From an uncultured Acidobacteriota bacterium (lineage in GTDB: Bacteria; Acidobacteriota; Terriglobia; Bryobacterales; Bryobacteraceae), in the NCBI GenBank assembly GCA_902825945.1, contig CADECY010000041.1:1-63063 (forward strand): a stretch of DNA of 63,063 nucleotides. The letters are read 5' to 3'. Under the pieces are notes generated by a model. It had not been told where the DNA came from. It saw only the letters and a program-made list of their open reading frames with translations, and ran no database searches. How positions within the stretch are numbered: the first letter of the stretch is position 1; each line of letters begins with the position of its first letter. Made by a program: the position numbers and the translations under genes. Below are positions 1 to 8,629 of the stretch, piece by piece.

Positions 1-1
1 C

Positions 2-2482
2 AGCCGCCACACGCTGCTCCGCCGCCTCTACATCGACCTCATCGGACTTCCGCCCACTCCCGCTCAGGTGGAGGCGTTCGTCAACGACACGTCGCCGAAC
101 GCATTCGAGAAAGTAGCCGATCAGCTTCTGGGCAGTGCCCAGTATGGCGAGCGCTGGGGCCGCCATTGGATGGATGTTTGGCGTTACAGCGATTGGTATG
201 GGAGCGGAGCCGAAGTCCGGAACAGTCAGCGCCACATTTGGCGTTGGCGCGATTGGATCGTCAACTCGCTCAACGAGGACAAGGGCTATGACCGGATGGT
301 CCACGAGATGCTGGCCGCGGACGAGATTGCGCCCCCCGATGAGAAGACGCTGGCCGCGACGGGATTCCTGGCACGCAACTGGTTCCGGTTCAATCGCAAT
401 GTCTGGCTGGTGGACACGATCGAGGCGACCACGGCATCGTTTCTCGGAGTGACGCTCAAGTGCGCGCGCTGCCACGATCACAAGTACGATCCCTTCCCGC
501 AGACCGATTACTACAAGTTCCGCGCGATCTTCGAGCCGCACGACATCCGCATCGATCGCGTGCCCGGTGAGCCAGACCGAAAGAAAGCGGGACTGCCGCG
601 CGCCTACGATTCCGCCGAGAAGGAAGCAGGCCCCGATCCGGAAGGCGGAATCAACCTGATGCCGCAAATCTTCGGCAAGACCTATTTGTTCGTACGCGGC
701 GACGAGAACAATCCGGACAAGGAGCAGGAGATGCAGCCGGGAACCCCACGTGTCCTCGGCGGTCCGGCGCTGAAGATCGCTGCTGTCGAATTGCCCGTGG
801 ATGCTTTCTACTCCGACATCCGCCCGTTCGTGGGCGAGGATCTAGTGAAGGAAGCAAAGTCCGCGGTAACGGCGGTGGAAGAGAAACTGGCAAAGCTCCA
901 CAAGGAGCTCGAACAAGCCAGGATCGAAGCCGCGAATCCGAGGCCGGAGCCTGCTGGTCCGAAGGTGGATTTCGCTAAAGAGATCAAGCCGATCCTCGAA
1001 GAGAGTTGCTCGGCGTGTCACTTGGGCCGGAATGGCAAGGGCGGATTCAGCGCCGGATCGGAGCAATCGATTCGCGCGGGTGGAAAGAGCGGACCCGCGG
1101 TGGTTCCCGGACACAGCGCCGAGAGCCTGCTGATCCGGTTTCTGAAAGGCGAGAAGCAGCCGCGCATGCCACTGAACGGTCCGGCTGTGGCGGAGGCGAA
1201 GATCGCTCTGATCGCCCGCTGGATCGACGGACTTCCGCACCGAAAGCCCGATGAGATCATCAAGGAAAATCCGGTCCTGATCAGCGCGACGGAAAAGGAG
1301 ATCAAGGCCGCGAAGGCCCACGTGATCGCGGTCGAGGCGCGCATCCAAGCCGAACATGCGAAGTATGCCAAGCCACCGGCCGGGAATCGCGAGAAGCTGC
1401 ATGAAGCCGCGATCAAAGCCGAGCGCGAGGCAAACCTGCTGAAGGCCGAGGAGCAGCTCTTCCGGGCGCAACACAAGATGTCGGAGGCAATGGCGGGAGA
1501 TCCGAAGGATGACGAAGCGCGCAAGTCGCGCGATCGCGCCGTGGCCGCGGCGAAGAAGGAGTTGCAGACGGCACTCGACGCGCTCAACAAGCCGGTCGAT
1601 GCCTATACGCCGCTCGGGCCCATTCACATGAAGGTCAGTTCGGGCCGGCGGCTGGCGCTCGCGCAATGGATCACGAGCGAAGAGAATCCGCTCGCGGCGC
1701 GCGTGGCCGTGAATCACATCTGGGCGCGGCACTTCGGAAAACCGCTCGCGGCCAACGTGGTCGACTTCGGTAAGAACGGCAAGTTGCCCACGCATCCGGC
1801 TCTGCTCGATTGGCTGGCGGTCGAGTTCCGCGAAAGCGGCTGGAGCATGAAGAAGCTCCACCGGCTGATCGTGACGAGCAAGGCCTATCGAATGGACTCC
1901 GGCGTACCCGAGGCCGATCATCCGAACGCAAAGATCGATCGCGACAACACCTATCTGTGGCGCATGAATTCGCGCCGCATGGAAGCGGAAGCGATCCGCG
2001 ACAGTGTCCTGATGATCAGCGGCGCGCTCGACCCGAAGATGGGCGGGCCCGAGTTGAACGAGGAAACCGGGCAGGACACGCCGCGCCGCAGCCTCTACTT
2101 CCACATCACACCGAGCGCGCAGATGGAGTTTCTGAAGGTGTTCGACGGGCCGAGTCCCGATGCCTGCTATGTTCGCAACGAATCGATCGTGCCGCAGCAG
2201 GCGCTCGCGCTCGCCAACAGCAAGTTGAGTCTCGATCACGCCAATCGCGTAACGGAGAATCTCGGCGGCGTTTCGAAACCCGTGACGGAGTTCGTGCGTG
2301 CCGCGTTCCTTACGGTGCTCTCGAGACCTGCTTCCGCGATCGAAGAAGAGAAATCGATCGCGTTTCTCGCCAAGCGCGAATCGCTCGCGAAAGAGACCGC
2401 CGCCGATACCGCCGCGTTGCGTGCCCGGCAGAGCTTCGTCCACGCGTTGTTTAATAGAGATGAGTTCGTCAGTATCCGGTGA
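2..2482 (+). CDS. DUF1549/DUF1553 protein with internal cytochrome c domain (5' partial)
   Basis: The reading frame is open from base 2, and the motif RRLYIDLIGLPPTP upstream of the GTG at 68 is the classic start of DUF1549, so the true start lies before the window. Counting from that GTG, the conserved CARCHDHKYDPF block of DUF1549 is at residues 132-143. A cytochrome c-like PSCyt1 domain with CSACH follows at 314-318, and DUF1553 (ALAQWITSEENPLAARVAVNHIW) covers the C-terminal 270 residues. Long charged helices, probably coiled coils, flank the inserted cytochrome (about 255-300 and 400-520). These families are common in Planctomycetes and Acidobacteria; their biochemical role is not established, but c-type heme binding and export are expected. 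The DUF1501 gene follows after 4 bp, the usual partner. The function of the pair is inferred only from this context. Confidence 0.9.
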   Translation, partial: SRHTLLRRLYIDLIGLPPTPAQVEAFVNDTSPNAFEKVADQLLGSAQYGERWGRHWMDVWRYSDWYGSGAEVRNSQRHIWRWRDWIVNSLNEDKGYDRMVHEMLAADEIAPPDEKTLAATGFLARNWFRFNRNVWLVDTIEATTASFLGVTLKCARCHDHKYDPFPQTDYYKFRAIFEPHDIRIDRVPGEPDRKKAGLPRAYDSAEKEAGPDPEGGINLMPQIFGKTYLFVRGDENNPDKEQEMQPGTPRVLGGPALKIAAVELPVDAFYSDIRPFVGEDLVKEAKSAVTAVEEKLAKLHKELEQARIEAANPRPEPAGPKVDFAKEIKPILEESCSACHLGRNGKGGFSAGSEQSIRAGGKSGPAVVPGHSAESLLIRFLKGEKQPRMPLNGPAVAEAKIALIARWIDGLPHRKPDEIIKENPVLISATEKEIKAAKAHVIAVEARIQAEHAKYAKPPAGNREKLHEAAIKAEREANLLKAEEQLFRAQHKMSEAMAGDPKDDEARKSRDRAVAAAKKELQTALDALNKPVDAYTPLGPIHMKVSSGRRLALAQWITSEENPLAARVAVNHIWARHFGKPLAANVVDFGKNGKLPTHPALLDWLAVEFRESGWSMKKLHRLIVTSKAYRMDSGVPEADHPNAKIDRDNTYLWRMNSRRMEAEAIRDSVLMISGALDPKMGGPELNEETGQDTPRRSLYFHITPSAQMEFLKVFDGPSPDACYVRNESIVPQQALALANSKLSLDHANRVTENLGGVSKPVTEFVRAAFLTVLSRPASAIEEEKSIAFLAKRESLAKETAADTAALRARQSFVHALFNRDEFVSIR

Positions 2483-2486
2483 CGCC

Positions 2487-3956
2487 ATGAAACCTTTCAC
2501 GCCTCCCTTCACGACACGGCGGCAGTTGTTGACCCGTACCGGCATGGGATTCACGGGCCTGGTTCTCGGCTCGATGCTGCACGCCGAGGAGTCCCGGGTT
2601 AGCGCACCTTGGGCCCCGCCTGACGGCAAGCCGCACTTCGCTCCGAAAGCGAAGAGCGTGATCTGGATCTTTCTGCAAGGCGGCGTAAGCCACCTCGAGT
2701 CGTTCGACCCCAAGCCCGAACTGACCAAGTACGGCGGCAAGACGATTTCCGAAACTCCGCACAAGGGCGTGCTCGATTCGCCCTTCGTCAAGAAGAACGT
2801 CGTGCAGTTCACCGCCGCCGAGCGCAAGCTGATGATGCAGGTACTGCCGTTGCAGGTGGGATTCCAGAAGCGCGGCCAAAGCGGAATCGAGATCTCGGAC
2901 TGGTGGCCGCATCTCGGCGGCGTTGTGGATGATCTCGCGATCGTCCGCTCGGTTTGGACGACCGACAACGACCACGCCGCGCAGTTGCAGTTCCACACCG
3001 GACGCCACATCTTCCAAGGCTTCCACCCGTCGATCGGATCGTGGATCCACTACGGGCTCGGGAGCATGAACGAGAACATTCCGAAATTCGTCGTGCTCGG
3101 CCCGCCGGTGCCCGCCCATCTAGGCGGAGCAGGCGTGAGCGGCGGCAACTATCTCGGACCGCAGCATTCCGGCGTGCATCTTTCGAGCGATCCCGCCAAT
3201 CCCCTGCCCTACGCTTCGCCCGCAGCCAAGGTATCGGAGCGAGAGCAGCGTAGCGAGTTCGACTTCATCGCGGATCTGAATGAACTCGACGCCGCGCGAT
3301 ATCCGGCGGATCCGGCGATCCGGGCGCGCATCAAATCGTATGAACTCGCGTTCCGGATGCAGACCGCGGTCCCGGAAGTATTGAAGCTCGGCGAAGAGCC
3401 CGCGCGCGTCAAGAAACTCTACGGGCTCGAGCAGGAGAACACGAAGCACTTCGGCCAGGATCTGCTCACCGCGCGGCGTCTGGTGGAGCGTGGTGTGCGA
3501 TTCGTGCAGGTGTTCCACGGCTATCGCACCGACGGCAACGGTTGGGACGCTCACAGCGAACTCAAGAAGAACCATGGCAAGCTGAGCGGCGAAGTGGATC
3601 TTCCGCTCGCGGGTCTGATCGCGGACCTCAAACAGCGCGGACTCCTGAAGGACACGCTCGTCGTGTGGGGCACGGAGTTCGGCCGGACACCCGGTGTCGA
3701 AGGCAATCGCGATGGCCGCGATCATCATCCCTTCGGATTCTCCTGCTGGCTCGCCGGTGGCGGACTCAAAGGCGGAATCGCGCACGGCGCGACCGACGAG
3801 TTGGGTTTCCATGCCGTGGAGAACCGCCATTACGTGACGGACTTGCACGCAACGGCCATGCACCAACTGGGTCTCGATCCGCGGAGGTTGGAGGTGCCAG
3901 GCCACAAACGGCTGGACATCGACTTCGGCGAACCGATCCGCGAGATTATCGCGTAG
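2487..3956 (+). CDS. DUF1501 domain-containing exported protein
   Basis: The protein has 489 residues from the ATG at 2487, 4 bp after the preceding stop. The frame stays open further upstream, but this start gives a twin-arginine type leader (TTRRQLLTRTGMGFTGLVLG) and removes a long overlap. The rest is typical of DUF1501, an alkaline-phosphatase/sulfatase-like fold: SVIWIFLQGGVSHLESFDPKP near residue 55, VRFVQVFHGY.DGNGWDAH in the middle, and VVWGTEFGRTP followed by GRDHHPFGFSCWLAGGG near the C-terminus. DUF1501 genes nearly always follow a DUF1549/DUF1553 gene and are thought to act in the periplasm. The substrate is unknown. The tight spacing implies cotranscription and probably translational coupling. 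Confidence 0.9.
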   Translation: MKPFTPPFTTRRQLLTRTGMGFTGLVLGSMLHAEESRVSAPWAPPDGKPHFAPKAKSVIWIFLQGGVSHLESFDPKPELTKYGGKTISETPHKGVLDSPFVKKNVVQFTAAERKLMMQVLPLQVGFQKRGQSGIEISDWWPHLGGVVDDLAIVRSVWTTDNDHAAQLQFHTGRHIFQGFHPSIGSWIHYGLGSMNENIPKFVVLGPPVPAHLGGAGVSGGNYLGPQHSGVHLSSDPANPLPYASPAAKVSEREQRSEFDFIADLNELDAARYPADPAIRARIKSYELAFRMQTAVPEVLKLGEEPARVKKLYGLEQENTKHFGQDLLTARRLVERGVRFVQVFHGYRTDGNGWDAHSELKKNHGKLSGEVDLPLAGLIADLKQRGLLKDTLVVWGTEFGRTPGVEGNRDGRDHHPFGFSCWLAGGGLKGGIAHGATDELGFHAVENRHYVTDLHATAMHQLGLDPRRLEVPGHKRLDIDFGEPIREIIA

Positions 3957-3972
3957 CCCAGCAGTTGGACTG

Positions 3973-4574
3973 ATGCCTGCTGCCATTTCGCAGCTGCAGA
4001 TCGACGCTCCGCCTTCGGTGCTCCGGCGCAAGCCATGGACACGGGCGGATGTGCGGGCGGTTGCGAGCACAGGCGCGTTCGACGGCCGCAGGTACGAACT
4101 GATCGAAGGGGCGCTCCTCGACAAGATGCCCCCGAATCCCCCTCATGTGTACTTTCTTCACATGCTGGCTAGCTGGCTCCGGAGCGTGTTCGGCGAGCTT
4201 GCAGTGCGGACGAATTCGCCAATTGACGTCGCGCCCGAAGACAACCCGACATCCGAGCCGGAGCCCGATATTTGCGTCACCGCGTGGACGCTGGGAGAGC
4301 GCCAGGCGCGATCCCGGTACCGCGGGACATCGTCTTGCTCGTGGAGGTGTCGGACACCACGCTATCGTTCGATATCAACGACAAGGCAGCGCTCTACGCA
4401 CGAGCAGGCATCGCGGACTACTGGGTGCTCGACGTCAACAAGCGCGGCATCACCGTTCACCGCTGCCCATCGGAGGGTGCGTATCAGTCGCTCACTGTTT
4501 ACTCCGATGTCGAACCAGTGAGCCCGTTGGCGGCGCCTCATTCCAGCGTGCGCGTCGCCAGTTTTTGCGGCTGA
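3973..4574 (+). pseudogene. Uma2-family (PD-(D/E)XK fold) gene, frameshifted copy
   Basis: The first about 105 codons match the intact copy at 4641-5243 closely (PPSVLRRKPWTRADVRAVAS, AFDGRRYELI, SEPEPDICVT). After ICVT the frame is lost. The remaining Uma2 motifs (VPRDIVLLVEVSDTTL, ALYARAGIADYWVLDVN) continue in another frame and end at 4572-4574. Aligning by eye to the intact copy, 41 bases separate the VT codons from CGGGACATCG here against 42 there, so one base has been lost near 4285-4310. The Uma2 fold is a predicted restriction-endonuclease-like nuclease of unknown role. The frameshift could be real decay or a sequencing error. Confidence 0.85.
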
Positions 4575-4640
4575 ACACCGAACCGGGCTGCCCATGGGAG
4601 CCCATCCGCGAGTCGATCGCGTGCCGCTACACTTGGACTG

Positions 4641-5243
4641 ATGCCTGTCGCCATTTCACAGCAGCAGATCGACGCTCCTCCTTCGGTGCTCCGGCGCAAG
4701 CCGTGGACGCGCGCGGACGTGCGGGCGGTTGCGAGCACAGGCGCGTTCGACGGCCGCAGATACGAACTGATCAACGGCGAACTGATCGACAAGATGGGAA
4801 TGAATCCCCCTCATTCGACTTCTCCCGCCGGGGTCTCGGGGCGTCTCATCGAGATCTTTGGCTGGCGGTTTGTCAGAACCCAAATGCCGATCGACGTGGC
4901 GGACGAAGACAACTCGAAGTCCGAGCCAGAGCCGGATATCTGCGTGACCAACGCGCCCTTCGGGACCTTTTCCAAGAGACTTCCGAGCCCACGGGACATC
5001 GTTCTCGTGGTGGAGGTTTCCGATACGACGCTGGCGCTCGATACCAGCGACAAAGCCGCCTTGTACGCCCGAGCCGGGATCGCGGACTATTGGGTGCTCG
5101 ACGTGAACAAGCACCGCATCATCGTCCATCGCTCTCCTGCGCAGGGCGAGTATCGGTCGCTCACCGTCTATTCCGAAGCGGAACCCGTGAGCCCGCTCGC
5201 CGCGCCCGATGCGAGCGTTTGCCTCGCGGATCTCCGAGACTGA
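4641..5243 (+). CDS. Uma2 family endonuclease-fold protein
   Basis: A 200-residue protein with the Uma2 (DUF820) layout: N-terminal WTRADVRAVAS.GAFDGRRYELINGELI, the acidic motif PEPDICVT at about residue 97, VVEVSDTTL near 123, and KAALYARAGIADYWVLDVN around 136-154. These carry the acidic and lysine residues expected of the PD-(D/E)XK nuclease fold. The biological role of Uma2 proteins is unknown, and they are often found in multiple copies, as here. The sequence TTGGACTGATGCCTG at the start is shared with the frameshifted copy upstream, so the duplication includes bases before the ATG. A TACACT hexamer at 4628-4633 lies 7 nt before the ATG. The stop codon abuts the stop of the opposite-strand gene at 5244. 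Confidence 0.88.
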   Translation: MPVAISQQQIDAPPSVLRRKPWTRADVRAVASTGAFDGRRYELINGELIDKMGMNPPHSTSPAGVSGRLIEIFGWRFVRTQMPIDVADEDNSKSEPEPDICVTNAPFGTFSKRLPSPRDIVLVVEVSDTTLALDTSDKAALYARAGIADYWVLDVNKHRIIVHRSPAQGEYRSLTVYSEAEPVSPLAAPDASVCLADLRD

Positions 5244-7493
5244 TCAGAACCCCTGGCACCCGTCAGGTTGATTCAGGTTCATCATGCAGTAAGCAGGTGC
5301 TGCCTCCGCAAACCAGCGTGACCCGCGATGGCGGGTCCGCAAGAGCCACCACGCTTCGTTCGCGAGCGGGGTCTGTTTCGGCGCCCTGTAAGCCCATTGA
5401 TTGAGAAAGGTTCCGTTCACACAGCGCGCGAGCAATTCAGCCGCCCGCGGATGCTTCGGTTCGCGGCGCACCAGTGCGAGGATTCTCGCCGCGATCCAGT
5501 CAAGCCCTCGCGTTGCTGTCGAGCGCAGTTGCGCGATTTCCGCTTCGGAGGCGGCCCTTTCAGCGGGCGTGAGGAAAGGCAATTCGGGAACCGTGTATCC
5601 GATCGGATCATGAAGCGGAGTTGCGCGCGCCCACATGTCGGAGAGCATCTCCGCGCTCTCGAACCCGTACCACCAGTTTCGGCCCCAATGATCATGTTCG
5701 AACAGGCCCCACAAGCGTCCGTACTCCGAGCGAACGAGGGCACTTGCTCCCGGCATCTGAACGAGCAGCACAGCCGCGGCATCGGCGCGCGCACTCGCCG
5801 TGGCCGCTCCGGACCACGCCTGGAACCCCGGCGCGATTCGCGGATACGCCGGAAGCAACTCCGCCATGGCCGCACGGCCCTCTCCCACGCGATCGAGCAA
5901 GGCTGCACGCACGAACGTCACCATGCAGACCTCGCGCCGCAAGTGGCTCGGAAGTTCGGGTCCGGTGCACGCTTGCCGCAGCCGCTCGAGGGGCAGGCGC
6001 AGATTCAGCACGGCCGCGATTTCCGGATGAAGCCGTGGCATCTTCTGAACGAAATCGGAGCCGCTGGGTTCGAACTCGTTGAAGTCCGTCTCGTTCGTGT
6101 GCATCACGATCCGGCTGGGGGCCATCGACAGAAACTCCGAAAGGCTGACAGAGAGTTGTGCGCGGAGAATTCGAACGTGGTTCGACGCGGAGGGCAGATC
6201 GCTGACTCGCGCCAACACGCGATCGGCCACCTCTCGCGCCATCGCCGCTTCGCCGCGCCGGGCAGCCAGATCCGCGGCGGCAAAGTGAAACATCGGACCT
6301 ACAGCCGAATCGAGCCGCACCGCAAGCGCCGCACCGATCAGAGCCGCACACTCCGAATCATCGGGCCGAGCCTTCGAAACCGCAGCGTACAGCCACGCGC
6401 GCGAGCCGGACTTGCGCCATTGGGCAACCGCGTTCTTGAAGGTCCAGCGTTGCGCGTTGCCGAATTGAATGATCCACTGCGACATGGAGTCCCTCGGCTG
6501 CGAACTCCAATGGGGAGCCTTCTCCACGTCGAAAATGATGTCGAGCGCGGTCAGATAGTGGAACAGATAGCGCCCCTTGGAATCGGCGCCGGTTTTCGAC
6601 AATCGCGCCGATAGCCGCTCCACCGCCCGCCTCGGATCAGTCGCCATCAGGCAGCGGGCAAGCAGCAACTCCGCGCCCTCGTGAGTCAGGCGCAACGCCG
6701 GATTCGCAAGCACCTGTTCGAACTTCGCCTCGGCCTGCTTCAACAACGGATCGTAGGACGAGGGGATTCCCGTCGAACGCGCTTTCCAGAGCAACGTGCG
6801 CCCGATCAGATACGGCGCCCACACCCGCCACGGTGAGGCCGGATCGCGCTCGATCCGCTGGAACACGGCCAGCGCTTCGTGATGACGTTGCGCGTAGAAC
6901 AGCGCGGCCGCGATCTGGTAGTCGCGATCGGCGCGGATCAACGCCGGGGCATCCGCCGGAGCGGATCCGGGTATCGTGCCGCCGAGCCGTTCGCCGAAGC
7001 ATTGATCGAAAACGGCATCCTGCCCCTCGAGCCAGATGCGGACCGCGCGGCTGCCTGCGCCGAACTGGCGAACACGCTCGGCATGAGTGCGCGACGCCAT
7101 CGCAAACGCGTCGTCCGCGCACGGACGGTACGTCACCCAATCTTCGCGATGAACTTCCTGGCGGAAGATCGCGCCGGCTCTCGACCCCTTGATGCGCAGC
7201 CACGACAACAGTCCCGCGTTGACGCGCGGCGGATCTCCCCTGCGCCACATCCAGGCATCGAGAAAGGATTGCTGTTCAGCCGGGCTCAGCGGATATCCTT
7301 CGAGATGGCGGTAGACCGCGTAGAGATAAATCCGTGCCCATTCCGGCCGCGGAATCCCGAGCGAGCCGCCGGCGAACCGCTCCATCGGTAAGTCCGGATG
7401 CCGGGCGTGAATGAGCACCGGCCTCGGGTCGAATCTCTTCAGGCCCGCCTGCGCGCACGCGCAAACAAAGAGCGTCATCGCCACCATTCGCAT
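5244..7493 (-). CDS. exported protein of unknown function, helical-repeat-like
   Basis: I do not recognise a named family. The ATG at 7493 gives 749 residues beginning MRMVAMTLFVCACAQAG, a clear signal peptide; the frame extends 9 codons further upstream but that would bury the signal. The body is rich in alanine, arginine and tryptophan, with stretches such as AAALFYAQRHHEALAVFQRIE and AELLLARCLMATDPRRAVERL that resemble tetratricopeptide-type helical pairs. No catalytic motif is visible. It overlaps the upstream DUF3142 gene by 19 bp, so the two are probably translationally coupled and act together outside the cytoplasm. Its stop abuts the Uma2 stop (TGATCA). Confidence 0.7.
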   Translation of the reverse strand: MRMVAMTLFVCACAQAGLKRFDPRPVLIHARHPDLPMERFAGGSLGIPRPEWARIYLYAVYRHLEGYPLSPAEQQSFLDAWMWRRGDPPRVNAGLLSWLRIKGSRAGAIFRQEVHREDWVTYRPCADDAFAMASRTHAERVRQFGAGSRAVRIWLEGQDAVFDQCFGERLGGTIPGSAPADAPALIRADRDYQIAAALFYAQRHHEALAVFQRIERDPASPWRVWAPYLIGRTLLWKARSTGIPSSYDPLLKQAEAKFEQVLANPALRLTHEGAELLLARCLMATDPRRAVERLSARLSKTGADSKGRYLFHYLTALDIIFDVEKAPHWSSQPRDSMSQWIIQFGNAQRWTFKNAVAQWRKSGSRAWLYAAVSKARPDDSECAALIGAALAVRLDSAVGPMFHFAAADLAARRGEAAMAREVADRVLARVSDLPSASNHVRILRAQLSVSLSEFLSMAPSRIVMHTNETDFNEFEPSGSDFVQKMPRLHPEIAAVLNLRLPLERLRQACTGPELPSHLRREVCMVTFVRAALLDRVGEGRAAMAELLPAYPRIAPGFQAWSGAATASARADAAAVLLVQMPGASALVRSEYGRLWGLFEHDHWGRNWWYGFESAEMLSDMWARATPLHDPIGYTVPELPFLTPAERAASEAEIAQLRSTATRGLDWIAARILALVRREPKHPRAAELLARCVNGTFLNQWAYRAPKQTPLANEAWWLLRTRHRGSRWFAEAAPAYCMMNLNQPDGCQGF

Positions 7494-8188
7494 AGCTTTC
7501 GAAAAGCCTCCTCGGTCCATCGTTTCGGGTGAAAGACATAGATTCGTTTGGCAGGGGGGATCCAGGGCAAGGGCTCATCGGTCGAGATGCCCACCGCTCC
7601 GCTGCATTCGGCCGGCATGCCGCGGCGATGGAACCGGTCGAGCCACGCCTCGCGCGCCGGACCCATGCGGAACAGCATTGGCACGATCTCGCGAACTTCG
7701 CGCGCGATTCCGGAGACGGGCTCTCCGCCCGCGCACCACGATCCGATCGCTGTGATCGAGAGGTCGGGCACGCGCCGCCGCGCCATGACGAGAAACCGCG
7801 CATACCAACCGAGTTGCGACTGGCGCGCGTCGAAGTCGATCTGGAGGCCATTCGCCGGACGGTTTTCGAATCTCCACAGCCGGTCATCGAGAGACTCAGG
7901 ATCGGGAAGCGGTGAACCATCGGATTCGATCCGCAACACCGCCTTCAAGGGAACGCCCGCTGGCACGCGCAGAGGCAACTTGCGCGACCATACTTCCACC
8001 TCGCCGTTGCGCAACCGCCACGTTTCCATCAAGCCCGCGACCTCCGCCTCTCCCGGCTTCAGAAATCGGAGATCCTCGGACCGGTCCCATGCCCACAGCA
8101 CGAGAGTGGGTCTCTCGGGCAAGGGTTGCCTCGCGCCGCCACAAGCGGCCAGACAGGCTAGCAGCGGCCCAAGCGTGGCCAGCGGCAC
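7475..8188 (-). CDS. DUF3142 domain-containing probable lipoprotein
   Basis: The body matches DUF3142: TLVLWAWDRSEDLRFL at the N-terminus, then GLQIDFDARQSQLGWYARFL, ALGSWC-like ITAIGSWCAG, and FHRRGMPAECSGAVGISTDEPLPW. The start was placed at a GTG (8188), which gives 237 residues with a short leader ending LLACLAACGG, a lipobox-like sequence with Cys at about residue 14. The frame is open to 8287, but a longer start would run into the divergent gene at 8241, and no good Shine-Dalgarno site is visible, so the start is uncertain. DUF3142 has no established function. The conserved acidic and Trp/Cys residues recall a glycoside-hydrolase-like barrel, but that is speculation. It is coupled to the downstream exported gene. 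Confidence 0.75.
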   Translation of the reverse strand: MPLATLGPLLACLAACGGARQPLPERPTLVLWAWDRSEDLRFLKPGEAEVAGLMETWRLRNGEVEVWSRKLPLRVPAGVPLKAVLRIESDGSPLPDPESLDDRLWRFENRPANGLQIDFDARQSQLGWYARFLVMARRRVPDLSITAIGSWCAGGEPVSGIAREVREIVPMLFRMGPAREAWLDRFHRRGMPAECSGAVGISTDEPLPWIPPAKRIYVFHPKRWTEEAFRKLCEWWR

Positions 8189-8240
8189 ACGCCGCGTGTC
8201 ACGGGAGGCACGCAGAGAGGCCGTAAACTGGGAGATTCGA

Positions 8241-8570
8241 ATGCGAACCATCGTTTTGCTCGTCATCTCTAACACGTTCATGACCATTGCTTGGTATGGT
8301 CACCTGAAGCATCGAAGCACCTCGCTCGTGACGGCGATTCTCGTCAGTTGGCTGATCGCTTTCCCCGAGTATTGCTTCCAAGTCCCGGCGAACCGCTTCG
8401 GATACGGACAATTCACCGGCTATCAGCTGAAGATCATCCAGGAGGCGATCACACTCGTGGTCTTCGCGATCTTCGCCTGGCTCTATCTGGGCGAGCCGCT
8501 CCGTTGGAACTACGCGCTGGCGTTCGCGCTGTTGGCGGGCGCGGTGGCGGCGGCGTTCTGGGGACGGTGA
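8241..8570 (+). CDS. DUF486 / DMT-like small integral membrane protein
   Basis: A 109-residue protein with four predicted hydrophobic segments (about 3-20, 29-45, 65-82, 87-107). It carries the family signatures MTIAWYGHLK, SWLIAFPEYCFQVPANRFGYG and LKIIQEAITLVVFA. The length and motifs match the DUF486 (DMT family) proteins found widely in bacteria. They look like half-size members of the drug/metabolite transporter superfamily and probably work as dimers in the inner membrane; no substrate is known. A TAAACT hexamer at 8224-8229 sits 11 nt before the ATG. It is divergent from the DUF3142 gene and separated by about 52 bp. Confidence 0.9.
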   Translation: MRTIVLLVISNTFMTIAWYGHLKHRSTSLVTAILVSWLIAFPEYCFQVPANRFGYGQFTGYQLKIIQEAITLVVFAIFAWLYLGEPLRWNYALAFALLAGAVAAAFWGR

Positions 8571-8629
8571 CAGCGCCGCGCGCCCATTCGCCGTTGTTGT
8601 GATAGGCTCCTCCTCATGGAGGGACGCCC

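Noticed and set aside
842..3010. 722-codon minus-strand open frame opposite the DUF1549/DUF1553 and DUF1501 genes
   Set aside because: Covers the junction of two well-supported plus-strand genes; no domain seen.
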